This document shows, in pieces, positions 30,837 through 37,800 of a stretch of DNA of 52,695 nucleotides. Source of the DNA: a virus; IMG/VR virus record IMGVR_UViG_3300031730_000008, positions 1-52,695 of that record; one strand, written 5' to 3'. A program made the translations under genes and the position numbers. The notes below the pieces were generated by a model. The model saw only the letters and a list, made by a program, of their open reading frames with translations. It did no database searches and was not told the DNA's origin. Numbering within the stretch: position 1 is the stretch's first letter; each line of letters begins with the position of its first letter.

Positions 30837-31091
30837 TCAGTACCTTTTCGTGTTTTCGTTCAAGCCCCATATTTTGCAGCGCTCGGCGTCGGCCTGCAGT
30901 CCGCCGGGCTGCGATAGCGAAACGAGATTGTGCTTGTTGACGTGCCGTGGGGCCGCCTCGTCACGCCATTGAACGAGCCATAACGGATCGTCGTCTTTCG
31001 AAACGACGTGTCCGCGCAAGTCGGCTCGATTATCCGCCCATCCTAGCGAGCGAAGGAAGGTCGCCGAAAATGCGACGACCTCCCAAGGCAT
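30837..31091 (-). CDS. Small SH3-like protein with N-terminal MPWE
   Basis: 84 residues from ATG 31091, TAATG overlap. Starts MPWEVVAFSATFLRSLGW, then beta strands (ADLRGHVVSKDDDPLWLVQW, VNKHNLVSLS) like a small barrel. GGAG is only three bases from the ATG, so coupling to the upstream gene probably drives initiation. Shares its first four residues with terminase. Confidence 0.65.
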   Translation of the reverse strand: MPWEVVAFSATFLRSLGWADNRADLRGHVVSKDDDPLWLVQWRDEAAPRHVNKHNLVSLSQPGGLQADAERCKIWGLNENTKRY

Positions 31092-31459
31092 TATCTCCGG
31101 TGGCACTTGATAAGCTCCGCGATCTCTTGTGTGGCGACGGTTTCCGCGTCGGCGTCCGTCCACACGTCAACATGGCCGCCTTCGAAGCTATCCCACATCC
31201 GGCTTTCCGAGGATGGTGCAATCCGGCTGACGCGGCGCGACTTGTCGCTGATGATGAAATTAGCCATTTCCATCGCGGCGGTGCGGACTTCGCGCATGCC
31301 CTTGGCAGCGTCCCAGCCCTGCAAAGTGTTCTGGCTCGACCACGACGCGATGTTGCGGCCCTGCAGCGCAACCCACTGTGCGCGGAGCGCCGTATTGAAG
31401 CCGGTCCAGTCAAAGCCCTTGGCGGGGAGTGCGCGGATCATCTCGTAAGTGGTGGTCAT
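31091..31459 (-). CDS. Hypothetical early protein
   Basis: 122 residues, Trp-rich (GFDWTGFNTALRAQWVALQG, SWSSQNTLQGWDAAKG) with an acidic end (DVWTDADAETVATQEIAEL). First gene of the leftward early transcription unit next to the control region, with promoter 31508-31535 and the conserved leader. Such a position often holds a host-takeover protein; the role is unproven. Confidence 0.7.
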   Translation of the reverse strand: MTTTYEMIRALPAKGFDWTGFNTALRAQWVALQGRNIASWSSQNTLQGWDAAKGMREVRTAAMEMANFIISDKSRRVSRIAPSSESRMWDSFEGGHVDVWTDADAETVATQEIAELIKCHRR

Positions 31460-31462
31460 TTC

Positions 31463-31478
31463 TTGCTCTCCAGCGTTT
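31463..31478 (-). promoter_or_regulatory. Conserved leader / Shine-Dalgarno
   Basis: Minus-strand AAACGCTGGAGAGCAAG before ATG 31459. Confidence 0.75.
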
Positions 31479-31507
31479 CCGGCGACAACCGCCGTTTGTG
31501 TGCATTC

Positions 31508-31535
31508 AACATAGCATGCCGTACGCAGTCGTCAA
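31508..31535 (-). promoter_or_regulatory. Leftward early promoter
   Basis: Minus strand TTGACG, 16-base spacer, TATGTT. Lies between the repeat array and the first leftward gene. Confidence 0.65.
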
Positions 31536-31573
31536 GCATTAATATTAAAGAAGCTGTGAAAAACTTTTTCATG

Positions 31574-31650
31574 GTGAATTCACTACAGGATACCCTGTAA
31601 ATTCACAGTACGGCCTGTTGTGAATTTATGGTGAATTCTTGTGAATTTAC
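31574..31650. repeat. Array of five GTGAATTYAC repeats
   Basis: Copies at 31574-31583 (GTGAATTCAC), 31597-31606 (inverted), 31620-31629, 31631-31640 and 31641-31650. The last three are spaced 10-11 bases, one helical turn. AT-rich, between divergent gene sets. Looks like an operator or replication-initiator iteron array; which one is not decided by sequence. Confidence 0.8.
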
Positions 31651-31684
31651 AGGATGCATATTCAATCAGCCCCTTCGAAGAGGT

Positions 31685-31712
31685 GGGGTGCGAGCGTACG
31701 AGAACGCACCCC
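31685..31712. other. GC-rich hairpin in the divergent control region
   Basis: GGGGTGCG, 12-base loop containing CGTACG, CGCACCCC. Follows the repeats on the rightward side, before the gene at 31781; may act as attenuator or protein-binding site. The interval 31460-31780 contains no convincing gene. Confidence 0.65.
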
Positions 31713-31780
31713 CTAGACGAGGGGTGACCAGAGGACGTACACTGAAACAACACCCCGAACTCTACCGGACAGAGTACTCT

Positions 31781-32218
31781 ATGCTACCGATTAGACGGCT
31801 ACCCCAGCTCGCAGTAGAGACGGCTAATACGCATCTCGAGCGGATACGGCCACTCGCACGGCTAACGAGCGATGTGCTGACGACGGCATGCAGGCAGGCC
31901 GGCTTGCCGATAGAGTTGGCGGAAGTTTGCGGCGGACTGCTCGCAAGCGTGGTTGACGACTTGATTGCGGTTAGCCGGCTCGAGCGCACGGACTTCGAAC
32001 GCGCAAAGCGGCTTGAACGCGTTCTGGCGGCCACCGAGGAGCCTGCAGTTAGCGCGCTGCGATGCGCCATGGCTGCGTCGCCAATCAACGGGCGGGCTTG
32101 CGCCAGACATTGGGATACGGTCTGTCCGAAGTCCGAAATCGGCAAGCTGGCGTGGCTGCTCGGCATGGACACCGACGCGGCGTACAAATATTCGAAGAAA
32201 GTTGAAAAAAGATCGTAA
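31781..32218 (+). CDS. Putative DNA-binding early protein
   Basis: 145 residues from ATG 31781; upstream in-frame starts exist, so the start is uncertain. Helical throughout (LTSDVLTTACRQAGLPIELA, ERAKRLERVLAATEEP). The end KSEIGKLAWLLGMDTDAAY reads like a helix-turn-helix. First rightward gene beside the repeat array, suggesting a regulator or initiator acting there; inferred. Confidence 0.55.
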   Translation: MLPIRRLPQLAVETANTHLERIRPLARLTSDVLTTACRQAGLPIELAEVCGGLLASVVDDLIAVSRLERTDFERAKRLERVLAATEEPAVSALRCAMAASPINGRACARHWDTVCPKSEIGKLAWLLGMDTDAAYKYSKKVEKRS

Positions 32219-32224
32219 TAGCGC

Positions 32225-32253
32225 TTGACGTACGGGTGCGGATGTCATACAAC
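32225..32253 (+). promoter_or_regulatory. GTCATACA-family promoter
   Basis: TTGACG, 17-base spacer, TACAAC; GTCATACAA present. Followed by the conserved leader at 32264. Confidence 0.75.
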
Positions 32254-32263
32254 GTGATTACAC

Positions 32264-32279
32264 AAACGCTGGAGAGCAA
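32264..32279 (+). promoter_or_regulatory. Conserved leader / Shine-Dalgarno
   Basis: AAACGCTGGAGAGCAA before ATG 32282. Confidence 0.75.
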
Positions 32280-32281
32280 AA

Positions 32282-32470
32282 ATGACCTTCTCGCAATTCG
32301 TCGCCCACTACAACGCCAACCACGGTCAAGTACCTCACGCCGTCATGCAGCAAATTCGTCGTGACGCAGTTGCGCGCCTTAAGGAGTGTATGCAGGCAGG
32401 CCGCGCCGACTGTGCGCTGGATTTTTCCGACTTCGTTCAGCGGATTGAAAAAGCAGTCGGCGGGGCTTGA
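32282..32470 (+). CDS. Small early protein
   Basis: 62 residues (MTFSQFVAHYNANHGQVPHA, RLKECMQAGRADCALDFSDF), helical. Single-gene unit with its own promoter and leader. Function unknown. Confidence 0.65.
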   Translation: MTFSQFVAHYNANHGQVPHAVMQQIRRDAVARLKECMQAGRADCALDFSDFVQRIEKAVGGA

Positions 32471-32495
32471 CAGTTCCCTAACTCTGTCATACAAC
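32467..32495 (+). promoter_or_regulatory. GTCATACA-family promoter
   Basis: TTGACA, 17-base spacer, TACAAC with GTCATACAA; -35 overlaps the stop of the upstream gene. Best consensus copy. Confidence 0.78.
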
Positions 32496-32513
32496 CCGTA
32501 CACTGCACCCTAC

Positions 32514-32529
32514 CAAACGCTGGAGAGCA
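32514..32529 (+). promoter_or_regulatory. Conserved leader / Shine-Dalgarno
   Basis: AAACGCTGGAGAGCAC before ATG 32533. Confidence 0.75.
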
Positions 32530-32532
32530 CCT

Positions 32533-32943
32533 ATGAACACCAATATTCCTGCCCTCGCTTCCGTCTACGCCGACCTGCAGGACGTCCTGTCCAAGCTGCA
32601 GGCAATCAGCGCCGACGATATCGAAAGCGCAAACCTCGTCCCCATGGCGAAGGCCGTGCAGGCCATCGGCGCGTACACTGCAGCGATCGACGCGCAGATC
32701 CAAGCCCGTGCCATCGGCAACGGCGAGCTGATCCCGGGCGTGCTGGTCAAGGCCGCCGTCACGCATCGCAAGTGGCACGACGAAACAATCGCTGCGGAAC
32801 TGGCGCAAGAGCAGTTTGGTGACAAGGCGTTCTCGCGCAAGCTGCTGTCGCCAGCCGGCATTGAGAAGCTGGGCGCCGAAGGCAAGTCGCTCGTCGCCGT
32901 GGCGAGTTTCAAGCCCGGGGGCGGAAAGGTTGTGGTGTACTGA
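32533..32943 (+). CDS. Orphan C-terminal domain of the DUF2800-type nuclease
   Basis: 136 residues. Residues ~55-136 (GNGELIPGVLVKAAVTHRKW, FGDKAFSRKLLSPAGIEKLG, SLVAVASFKPGGGKVVVY) parallel the last ~75 residues of the nuclease at 21890 (FGAKGVKPISPAQAEKLGP, YVAVATHKPEGQLKAVY). The catalytic D-x-K core and Fe-S cysteines are absent. Strong promoter and leader suggest high early expression. Could be a decoy, partner or regulator of the nuclease. Confidence 0.75.
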   Translation: MNTNIPALASVYADLQDVLSKLQAISADDIESANLVPMAKAVQAIGAYTAAIDAQIQARAIGNGELIPGVLVKAAVTHRKWHDETIAAELAQEQFGDKAFSRKLLSPAGIEKLGAEGKSLVAVASFKPGGGKVVVY

Positions 32944-33149
32944 TGGCCTATCCTTCGCACGGAATTGGCTACTTTGGTGTTATCAAGCGCCGACTAGCGC
33001 TAGACGGGGCTGACCGCGTAACGTCGTTCAGGCTGACACAGGAAGACGCAGATCGTATTGCAGACGAGATGCAGCGAAAGCAGCCGCATGAAAGCTTTGC
33101 GGTAGTGGAGCTCGTCATCCGGCGATACGTCAAAAAGCATGTGTACTGA
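32943..33149 (+). CDS. Small ribbon-helix-helix-like protein
   Basis: 68 residues: RVTSFRLTQEDADRIADEMQ then SFAVVELVIRRYVKKHVY, the strand-helix-helix order of CopG-like proteins. TGATG overlap with the upstream gene. Likely DNA-binding. Confidence 0.6.
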   Translation: MAYPSHGIGYFGVIKRRLALDGADRVTSFRLTQEDADRIADEMQRKQPHESFAVVELVIRRYVKKHVY

Positions 33150-33292
33150 TGCACGTAGTTTATCTAGTATGCGGGAACTCCGTGCATTCCGTACATTACG
33201 CCGGTTTTATCGGTTTCAACGTTAACTGGGACCGGCCGCGCCGCGCCAGCGAGTGTTTGTGGCTAGTTCCTGGAACATGGTCGGAGGACTGA
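33149..33292 (+). CDS. Microprotein with SECLWLVPGT tail (family member 3)
   Basis: 47 residues: MHVVYLVCGNSVHSVHYAGF, end RASECLWLVPGTWSED. Same start (M-x-V-V-Y) and tail as the products at 25840 and 26535, but on the opposite strand. TGATG overlaps at both ends. Function unknown. Confidence 0.65.
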   Translation: MHVVYLVCGNSVHSVHYAGFIGFNVNWDRPRRASECLWLVPGTWSED

Positions 33293-33435
33293 TGTCTGAA
33301 AATCAAGCTGACGTAGACGTGCGTATTCGCGAGAAGATCGCGCGTCTCAGAGCGCGGCTGGCGTTGCTGGATAGCCGGCCTCCGCTAGTCAACATTATCA
33401 AGGGCATCCTTGATTTATTGGCGGACGAGCTGTGA
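33292..33435 (+). CDS. Small helical protein
   Basis: 47 residues (MSENQADVDVRIREKIARLR, PPLVNIIKGILDLLADEL), amphipathic helices. Coupled at both ends (TGATG, GTGA). Function unknown. Confidence 0.6.
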   Translation: MSENQADVDVRIREKIARLRARLALLDSRPPLVNIIKGILDLLADEL

Positions 33436-33605
33436 AAGGCTTGGGCGTGTTCATGACGCTGATAGCCGGCGCAACGGCAGCCGTGCTGCTGGTACGCATT
33501 GCGGATCAGTCGTGGACGCAGTCTCAAGCGCAGCATGCACCGCGACATGTGCGTGAGTGCGTCAAGATACTGACGGACGGAACGTGCATTGAGAGGGCGC
33601 CATGA
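33432..33605 (+). CDS. Small membrane/exported protein with two cysteines
   Basis: 57 residues, GTG start in a GTGA overlap. Hydrophobic start (MKGLGVFMTLIAGATAAVLL) as anchor or signal, then a polar tail with ECVKILTDGTC, which could form a disulphide in the periplasm. Function unknown. Confidence 0.6.
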   Translation: MKGLGVFMTLIAGATAAVLLVRIADQSWTQSQAQHAPRHVRECVKILTDGTCIERAP

Positions 33606-33691
33606 ACGATCTCGTTATCTTGGCAGTCCTGTCTATCGGGATGTTTTTCTACGGGTACTTATGCGGGCGGTCAGACGAGCGTAAAAAGTAA
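33602..33691 (+). CDS. 29-residue single-span membrane protein
   Basis: MNDLVILAVLSIGMFFYGYL plus CGRSDERKK: one membrane helix and a charged cytoplasmic end. ATGA and TAATG overlaps. Part of a run of membrane microproteins. Confidence 0.55.
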   Translation: MNDLVILAVLSIGMFFYGYLCGRSDERKK

Positions 33692-33789
33692 TGACCTGCC
33701 TCGGAGCTGATCTGATCGGTCTTGGCGTGCTGGTGCTCGCTATCGTGGCGTACATCGTTAGTTACTGCATCTCAGGAGAGCCACTATGA
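33691..33789 (+). CDS. 32-residue single-span membrane protein
   Basis: MTCLGADLIGLGVLVLAIVA then YIVSYCISGEPL. The same bases AGGAGAGCC give the ribosome-binding site for the next gene. Coupled at both ends. Confidence 0.55.
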   Translation: MTCLGADLIGLGVLVLAIVAYIVSYCISGEPL

Positions 33790-33902
33790 ACTACGCATTG
33801 TTCGTCGTCATTGGCGTGATTTCGTTTTTCGCTGGCTATGCATGGTGCTGGCTCGCGCACGCGCCGCTCGACGACGCAGGGGAGAACGAGCCATGGATCT
33901 GA
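33786..33902 (+). CDS. 38-residue single-span membrane protein
   Basis: MNYALFVVIGVISFFAGYAW followed by an acidic end (APLDDAGENEPWI). AGGAG upstream, ATGA overlap. Function unknown. Confidence 0.6.
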   Translation: MNYALFVVIGVISFFAGYAWCWLAHAPLDDAGENEPWI

Positions 33903-34090
33903 AAGAGTTCGCGGCGCTGAAGCCAGGCGACCGTATCGACAATCACATGTCCGGCGGCCACGGCCAGGTTATGGAAGCGGCCCCGCGCGGCGTTCATGTT
34001 GCATGGGGCGGCAATAACATCGTGAAGTTCTTCTACAACGTTGCGGGAACGGCATGGACGCATTGGAGCAAGGCGGAGCCCGCGGAGTGA
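33893..34090 (+). CDS. Small SH3/KOW-like protein
   Basis: 65 residues (EFAALKPGDRIDNHMSGGHG, GVHVAWGGNNIVKFFYNVAG) with the strand pattern of a small beta barrel. Begins ten bases before the previous stop. Function unknown. Confidence 0.65.
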   Translation: MDLKEFAALKPGDRIDNHMSGGHGQVMEAAPRGVHVAWGGNNIVKFFYNVAGTAWTHWSKAEPAE

Positions 34091-34299
34091 ACCTCGCTGC
34101 GCCAGAAAGCTTGACCGGCCGCGAGCGCGAGGTTCTCATGCTCATGTTTCTCGGCTGTACGGCGAAGGAAAGCGCCATTCGCATGGGCAGGATATCGCCT
34201 CGTACGGTTGACGCCTATCGCGCGGAGGTGCTACGCAAGTACGGTTTCCAGAGTACGAAGAAACTGTTGGCGTACTTCTTTGGAAAGGGCGAACAATGA
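34087..34299 (+). CDS. Stand-alone LuxR/GerE-type HTH regulator
   Basis: 70 residues, GTG start in a GTGA overlap. LTGREREVLMLMFLGCTAKE, SAIRMGRISPRTVDAYRAEV, LRKYGFQSTKKLLAYF is a complete LuxR C-terminal DNA-binding domain with no sensing domain, as in GerE-like proteins. Probably binds phage or host promoters, perhaps to switch between early and late expression or to interfere with host LuxR regulons; inferred. Confidence 0.85.
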   Translation: MNLAAPESLTGREREVLMLMFLGCTAKESAIRMGRISPRTVDAYRAEVLRKYGFQSTKKLLAYFFGKGEQ

Positions 34300-34430
34300 C
34301 CTATTTGATTTACGTACTGGCTTTCATGCAGGCGTGCACGGTGCTGCGCTGGGCGATCCCAGCTATCCGACGGCTCCCCAGCGACCTGCGCAAGACGAGA
34401 TACTTCCTTTTGCCTTGGGGGCCAGGATGA
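34296..34430 (+). CDS. 44-residue protein with N-terminal hydrophobic segment
   Basis: MTYLIYVLAFMQACTVLRWA then a basic end (IPAIRRLPSDLRKTRYFLL). ATGA overlap with the LuxR-type gene. Possible membrane microprotein. Confidence 0.55.
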   Translation: MTYLIYVLAFMQACTVLRWAIPAIRRLPSDLRKTRYFLLPWGPG

Positions 34431-34436
34431 CCGCAT

Positions 34437-34526
34437 TTGGGCTTGTGGTTTGTCGTGGCGCTGGCGTGGTTTGTCATGGTCTTTGTAGCCATCGCCGCAG
34501 TCTTGATGGCGGGCCGCGAAAGGTGA
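34437..34526 (+). CDS. 29-residue membrane protein, TTG start
   Basis: MGLWFVVALAWFVMVFVAIA plus AVLMAGRER. AGGA nine bases before a TTG. The hydrophobic frame is open exactly up to the AGGTGA that serves the next gene. Weaker case than its neighbours. Confidence 0.45.
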   Translation: MGLWFVVALAWFVMVFVAIAAVLMAGRER

Positions 34527-34531
34527 CGCAG

Positions 34532-34759
34532 ATGGACGTACGCACGCGACAGCGTCGACAGGCACACAAACAACGCAAAGCGCTCGCACGGGCGCTGCAT
34601 TACGTACGAAATCTTCGTGGCAATGTCGCTACGCGACTGAAACTGCGTCAGCGCGCGATTGCGGCGCGGGGGTTGCGCGTTCCGCGAAGCCTTCGCAAGT
34701 ACGCGCCGCTACTACGGCGGGTTTTCGCGGAACGGACTAGTTACGAGCGCGGAGGGTGA
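34532..34759 (+). CDS. Small very basic protein
   Basis: 75 residues, rich in Arg/Lys (MDVRTRQRRQAHKQRKALAR, RLKLRQRAIAARGLRVPRSL). AGGTGA six bases upstream. Could bind nucleic acid. Role unknown. Confidence 0.6.
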   Translation: MDVRTRQRRQAHKQRKALARALHYVRNLRGNVATRLKLRQRAIAARGLRVPRSLRKYAPLLRRVFAERTSYERGG

Positions 34760-34822
34760 CAGCCCGCACCCGGGCGTGCTAGGTTCCCGCCGAAGCGGAG
34801 CCGGATACCGGGGTTTATCGAC

Positions 34823-37800
34823 ATGGCCGAAGGCGACACGTTCGGAACGGGGCTAATGTTTAATACGGGCGATCCCGCAACGGGGGCCGCCTCGAACTTC
34901 GGGGACGTCGGCGCTGGCAGTGACGCCGGCCCCTCCGAAGCGCCGGCTGCTGTCACTGGCTCGGGTCCCTCAGGGAGTGCTAACCCGCCAACCGCACGGC
35001 AACCGGCGACGTCTTTCGGCTCCGGGTTGTCGCTTGGCGGGCCGCGCTATGTGCCGCCCGATCCGAAGACGAGCGAGCTTGACCAGTCGGCCGCCTTGCT
35101 GCAGCAACGCATCCAGCGCGCCGGATCGGTAGCGACAAACCCGCTCGCGCAGTTCTTCAACCCCGAAGCGGTGCAGAAGGCGCGCGACTTCGTGCCGGCG
35201 GCTACCGAGCAGCTTCGGCAAATCCAGCAACAGCGCCAACAGCAGACGGATATTCAGAAGCAAGCGCTCAATTATGGCGTGCCGAAAGAGCAAATCAGCC
35301 CGTACATGACGGGCGATACGATCGACAACTATTTGCTTGACCGTTACAAGAGCGGCGACTTCAGCGTCGCCAACGCGCTCAAGGCGCGCGGCAAAGGTGA
35401 ATGGCTGCAGGACTTCGCTGGCCAGGCATTGGACGGCGCGCAACAGCGGCTTACGAGCGCCGACACCGCGATCAACAAATTGACAGCCGCCGGCAGTAGC
35501 CAGGAGGCATACGCAGCCGCGCGACGCAGCATGACGCCGGAGGACCGGCAAGCGCTGGCTGGCATGGGGCTGCAGGACGTCCCAGAGAAGGCAAGCGACT
35601 GGCAAGGGCTGGTGCAGAAGCACGGCGCGCAGTTTGCGCAGGCCAAGCAAATGCAGATGCAGCTTCAGACCAAATTCAACAACATGACGAATTTCGATGG
35701 CGCACCGACGAAAGAAGTACAGGAAGCGTCGCAGGGTGACATGAAGCTGGGTAGCTCGAACGAAACTGCAGGCTTCCCCGTACGCACGCGCGGCATGGAC
35801 GGTCAGCTTGGGCACGTCGGTCCTTCGGGCTCCGTCAGCATGGAAAAGTACGGCATGTCGACGAAAGACGGCGGCTGGAACGCGTGGAGCAAGGAACGTC
35901 AGAAGGCATTTCAGGAACAAACGGCCGATCCGCTCGTCAAGGGCGCTGTCAATCAGTACAGCATCGCGAACAAGTTCAAGCACGAAGCGTTTGACGAGAA
36001 GAACTATACGTCATCGGCCGGGCTGGCGCTGTTGAAGGACACGCTGGGCGGTGTCGGTCGCGACGTTGCGGAGACGTCGGCGGCTGCCGGCACTGTCGGC
36101 CTTACGAAAATGATGACGCAACAGCAAGGCGGCTTCGAAGGCTGGGCGAACCGTGCACAGAACGAACTGGGCGCTATCAAGAACTGGCTGGATGGCGGCA
36201 AAAAAGGCCCGGAACCGCGCATATCGGCTGATACCAAGCGCGGTTTGCAGCTCGTCGCGGAGACGAATTACCAGTACTCGCTGGACGAGGCCAAAGGGCG
36301 CCTTGGCGGTGCGATGACGCTTGCCGGCCAAGGCGGATTGCCGCTTGACCAGATCCCGCTCGACAAGGATCTGAAAGGCGAGCTTGCCGACATGCACGAA
36401 AGCGGGCGCCGTGACGCCATCAATGGATGGATGTCGCACCCAAGCCTTACGCGCGGTGATCAGCGGGTATTCTTCACGCAGGGCGCGAACGTGCCCGGCG
36501 CGCAGCCACCACGCGCAGCCACGCAGCAAGCTCCGCCGACCTCGGCCCCCAGCCCGAGCGGAGGCACTCCGCCCGCATCTCCGAACCCAACGGCACCCTC
36601 CCCGACAGGCTCCGGTCCTGCGGGCGGTGGCACGCCGGTCATGATCGCGGGACAATCGGTTACGCCTCCGGCGCTCCCGCAAGGCGCGTCGCCGCAGTAT
36701 TTGACCAAAATGCAGCGTATCGAAAGCGGCAACGAAAAAGACCCGTGGACATCGGGCACGCCGCAGAGCAGTGCATCGGGCGCGTTCCAGTTTATCAATT
36801 CGACATGGGCTGCCGACAAGCCGCCGGGCGCCCCCGCGCGGGCAGCCGACGCTACGCCGCAACAACAGACGGAAGCCGCGGCGACGCGCGCCACGAAGAA
36901 CGCGGCTGCGTTGACGCGCGCTGGTGTCCCAGTCAATGACACCAATCTGTACATCGCTCACAACCTGGGCGAAGGCGCGGGGCCGAAGCTGCTGAACGCC
37001 GATCCGAACGCAGATGCACGCGAAATCGTCGGCGAAGCCGCGGCGCGCAATAACCCGCTGTTCTTCAGGGGCAGGCCAACGGTTGCGACGGTGCTGCAGC
37101 GCTACGATGCGGAGATGAACAAGGGCGCCGCGCCCACTTCTGCTACGACAGCCGCAGGTGCTCAGGCCGCGCCAGCAAGCACATTCGACACACGGCTGAA
37201 GCAACTCATGCCGGGATTGCGTCCCAGCCAGCCCGCGAAGGATCTCGCAACAAATGCTGTGGACTATGCGCCCGCGATCGGGTCGACAGCGGGGGCTGCG
37301 GTTGGTTCGGCTGGCGGTCCTCTGGGCACTGTCGGCGGCGGAGCGGCGGGCGCAGCGGCTGGACAGTCGTTCAAGGATTGGATGCAAGGCAGGGACCAAA
37401 ACCCGGCGGCCATTGCAAAGGAAGCCGCTTTGGGCGGCGTCTTGGGGCTCGTGCCGGCGCGACCGCTCGTCGGCGCTGCGGTGCGCGCTGTCGGCGTTGG
37501 AGGCGTGGAAGCTGGCGCGGAGGCGGCGCAGGGTGGCAGCGCGGGCGATATCATCGAAGCGGGTGCGAAGGGCGTAGGTTTCGCGCTCGGCGGCGAAGCG
37601 CTGGGCCGCTTCGTTTCGTCGGCGGGTGCCACAGCCTACAAAGCGCTGTCACGCTACACCACGACGGCGCAGGCCGAGCTGTCCGCGAGCGCCGGTAAGC
37701 TGGCCGAAGCACGCAAAACCATGGAAACCGAGCAGCCGAAGTTGCCAGGCGCGGGCGGGACGGACACCGCAAACCCGAAATACGAGGCTGCGAAGAAAGC

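Noticed and set aside
36011-37399. 462-residue open frame on the minus strand inside the internal virion protein gene (and 34970-35983)
   Set aside because: Arg/Leu-rich composition typical of antisense frames in GC-rich genes, no ribosome-binding site, fully contained in a well-supported gene.
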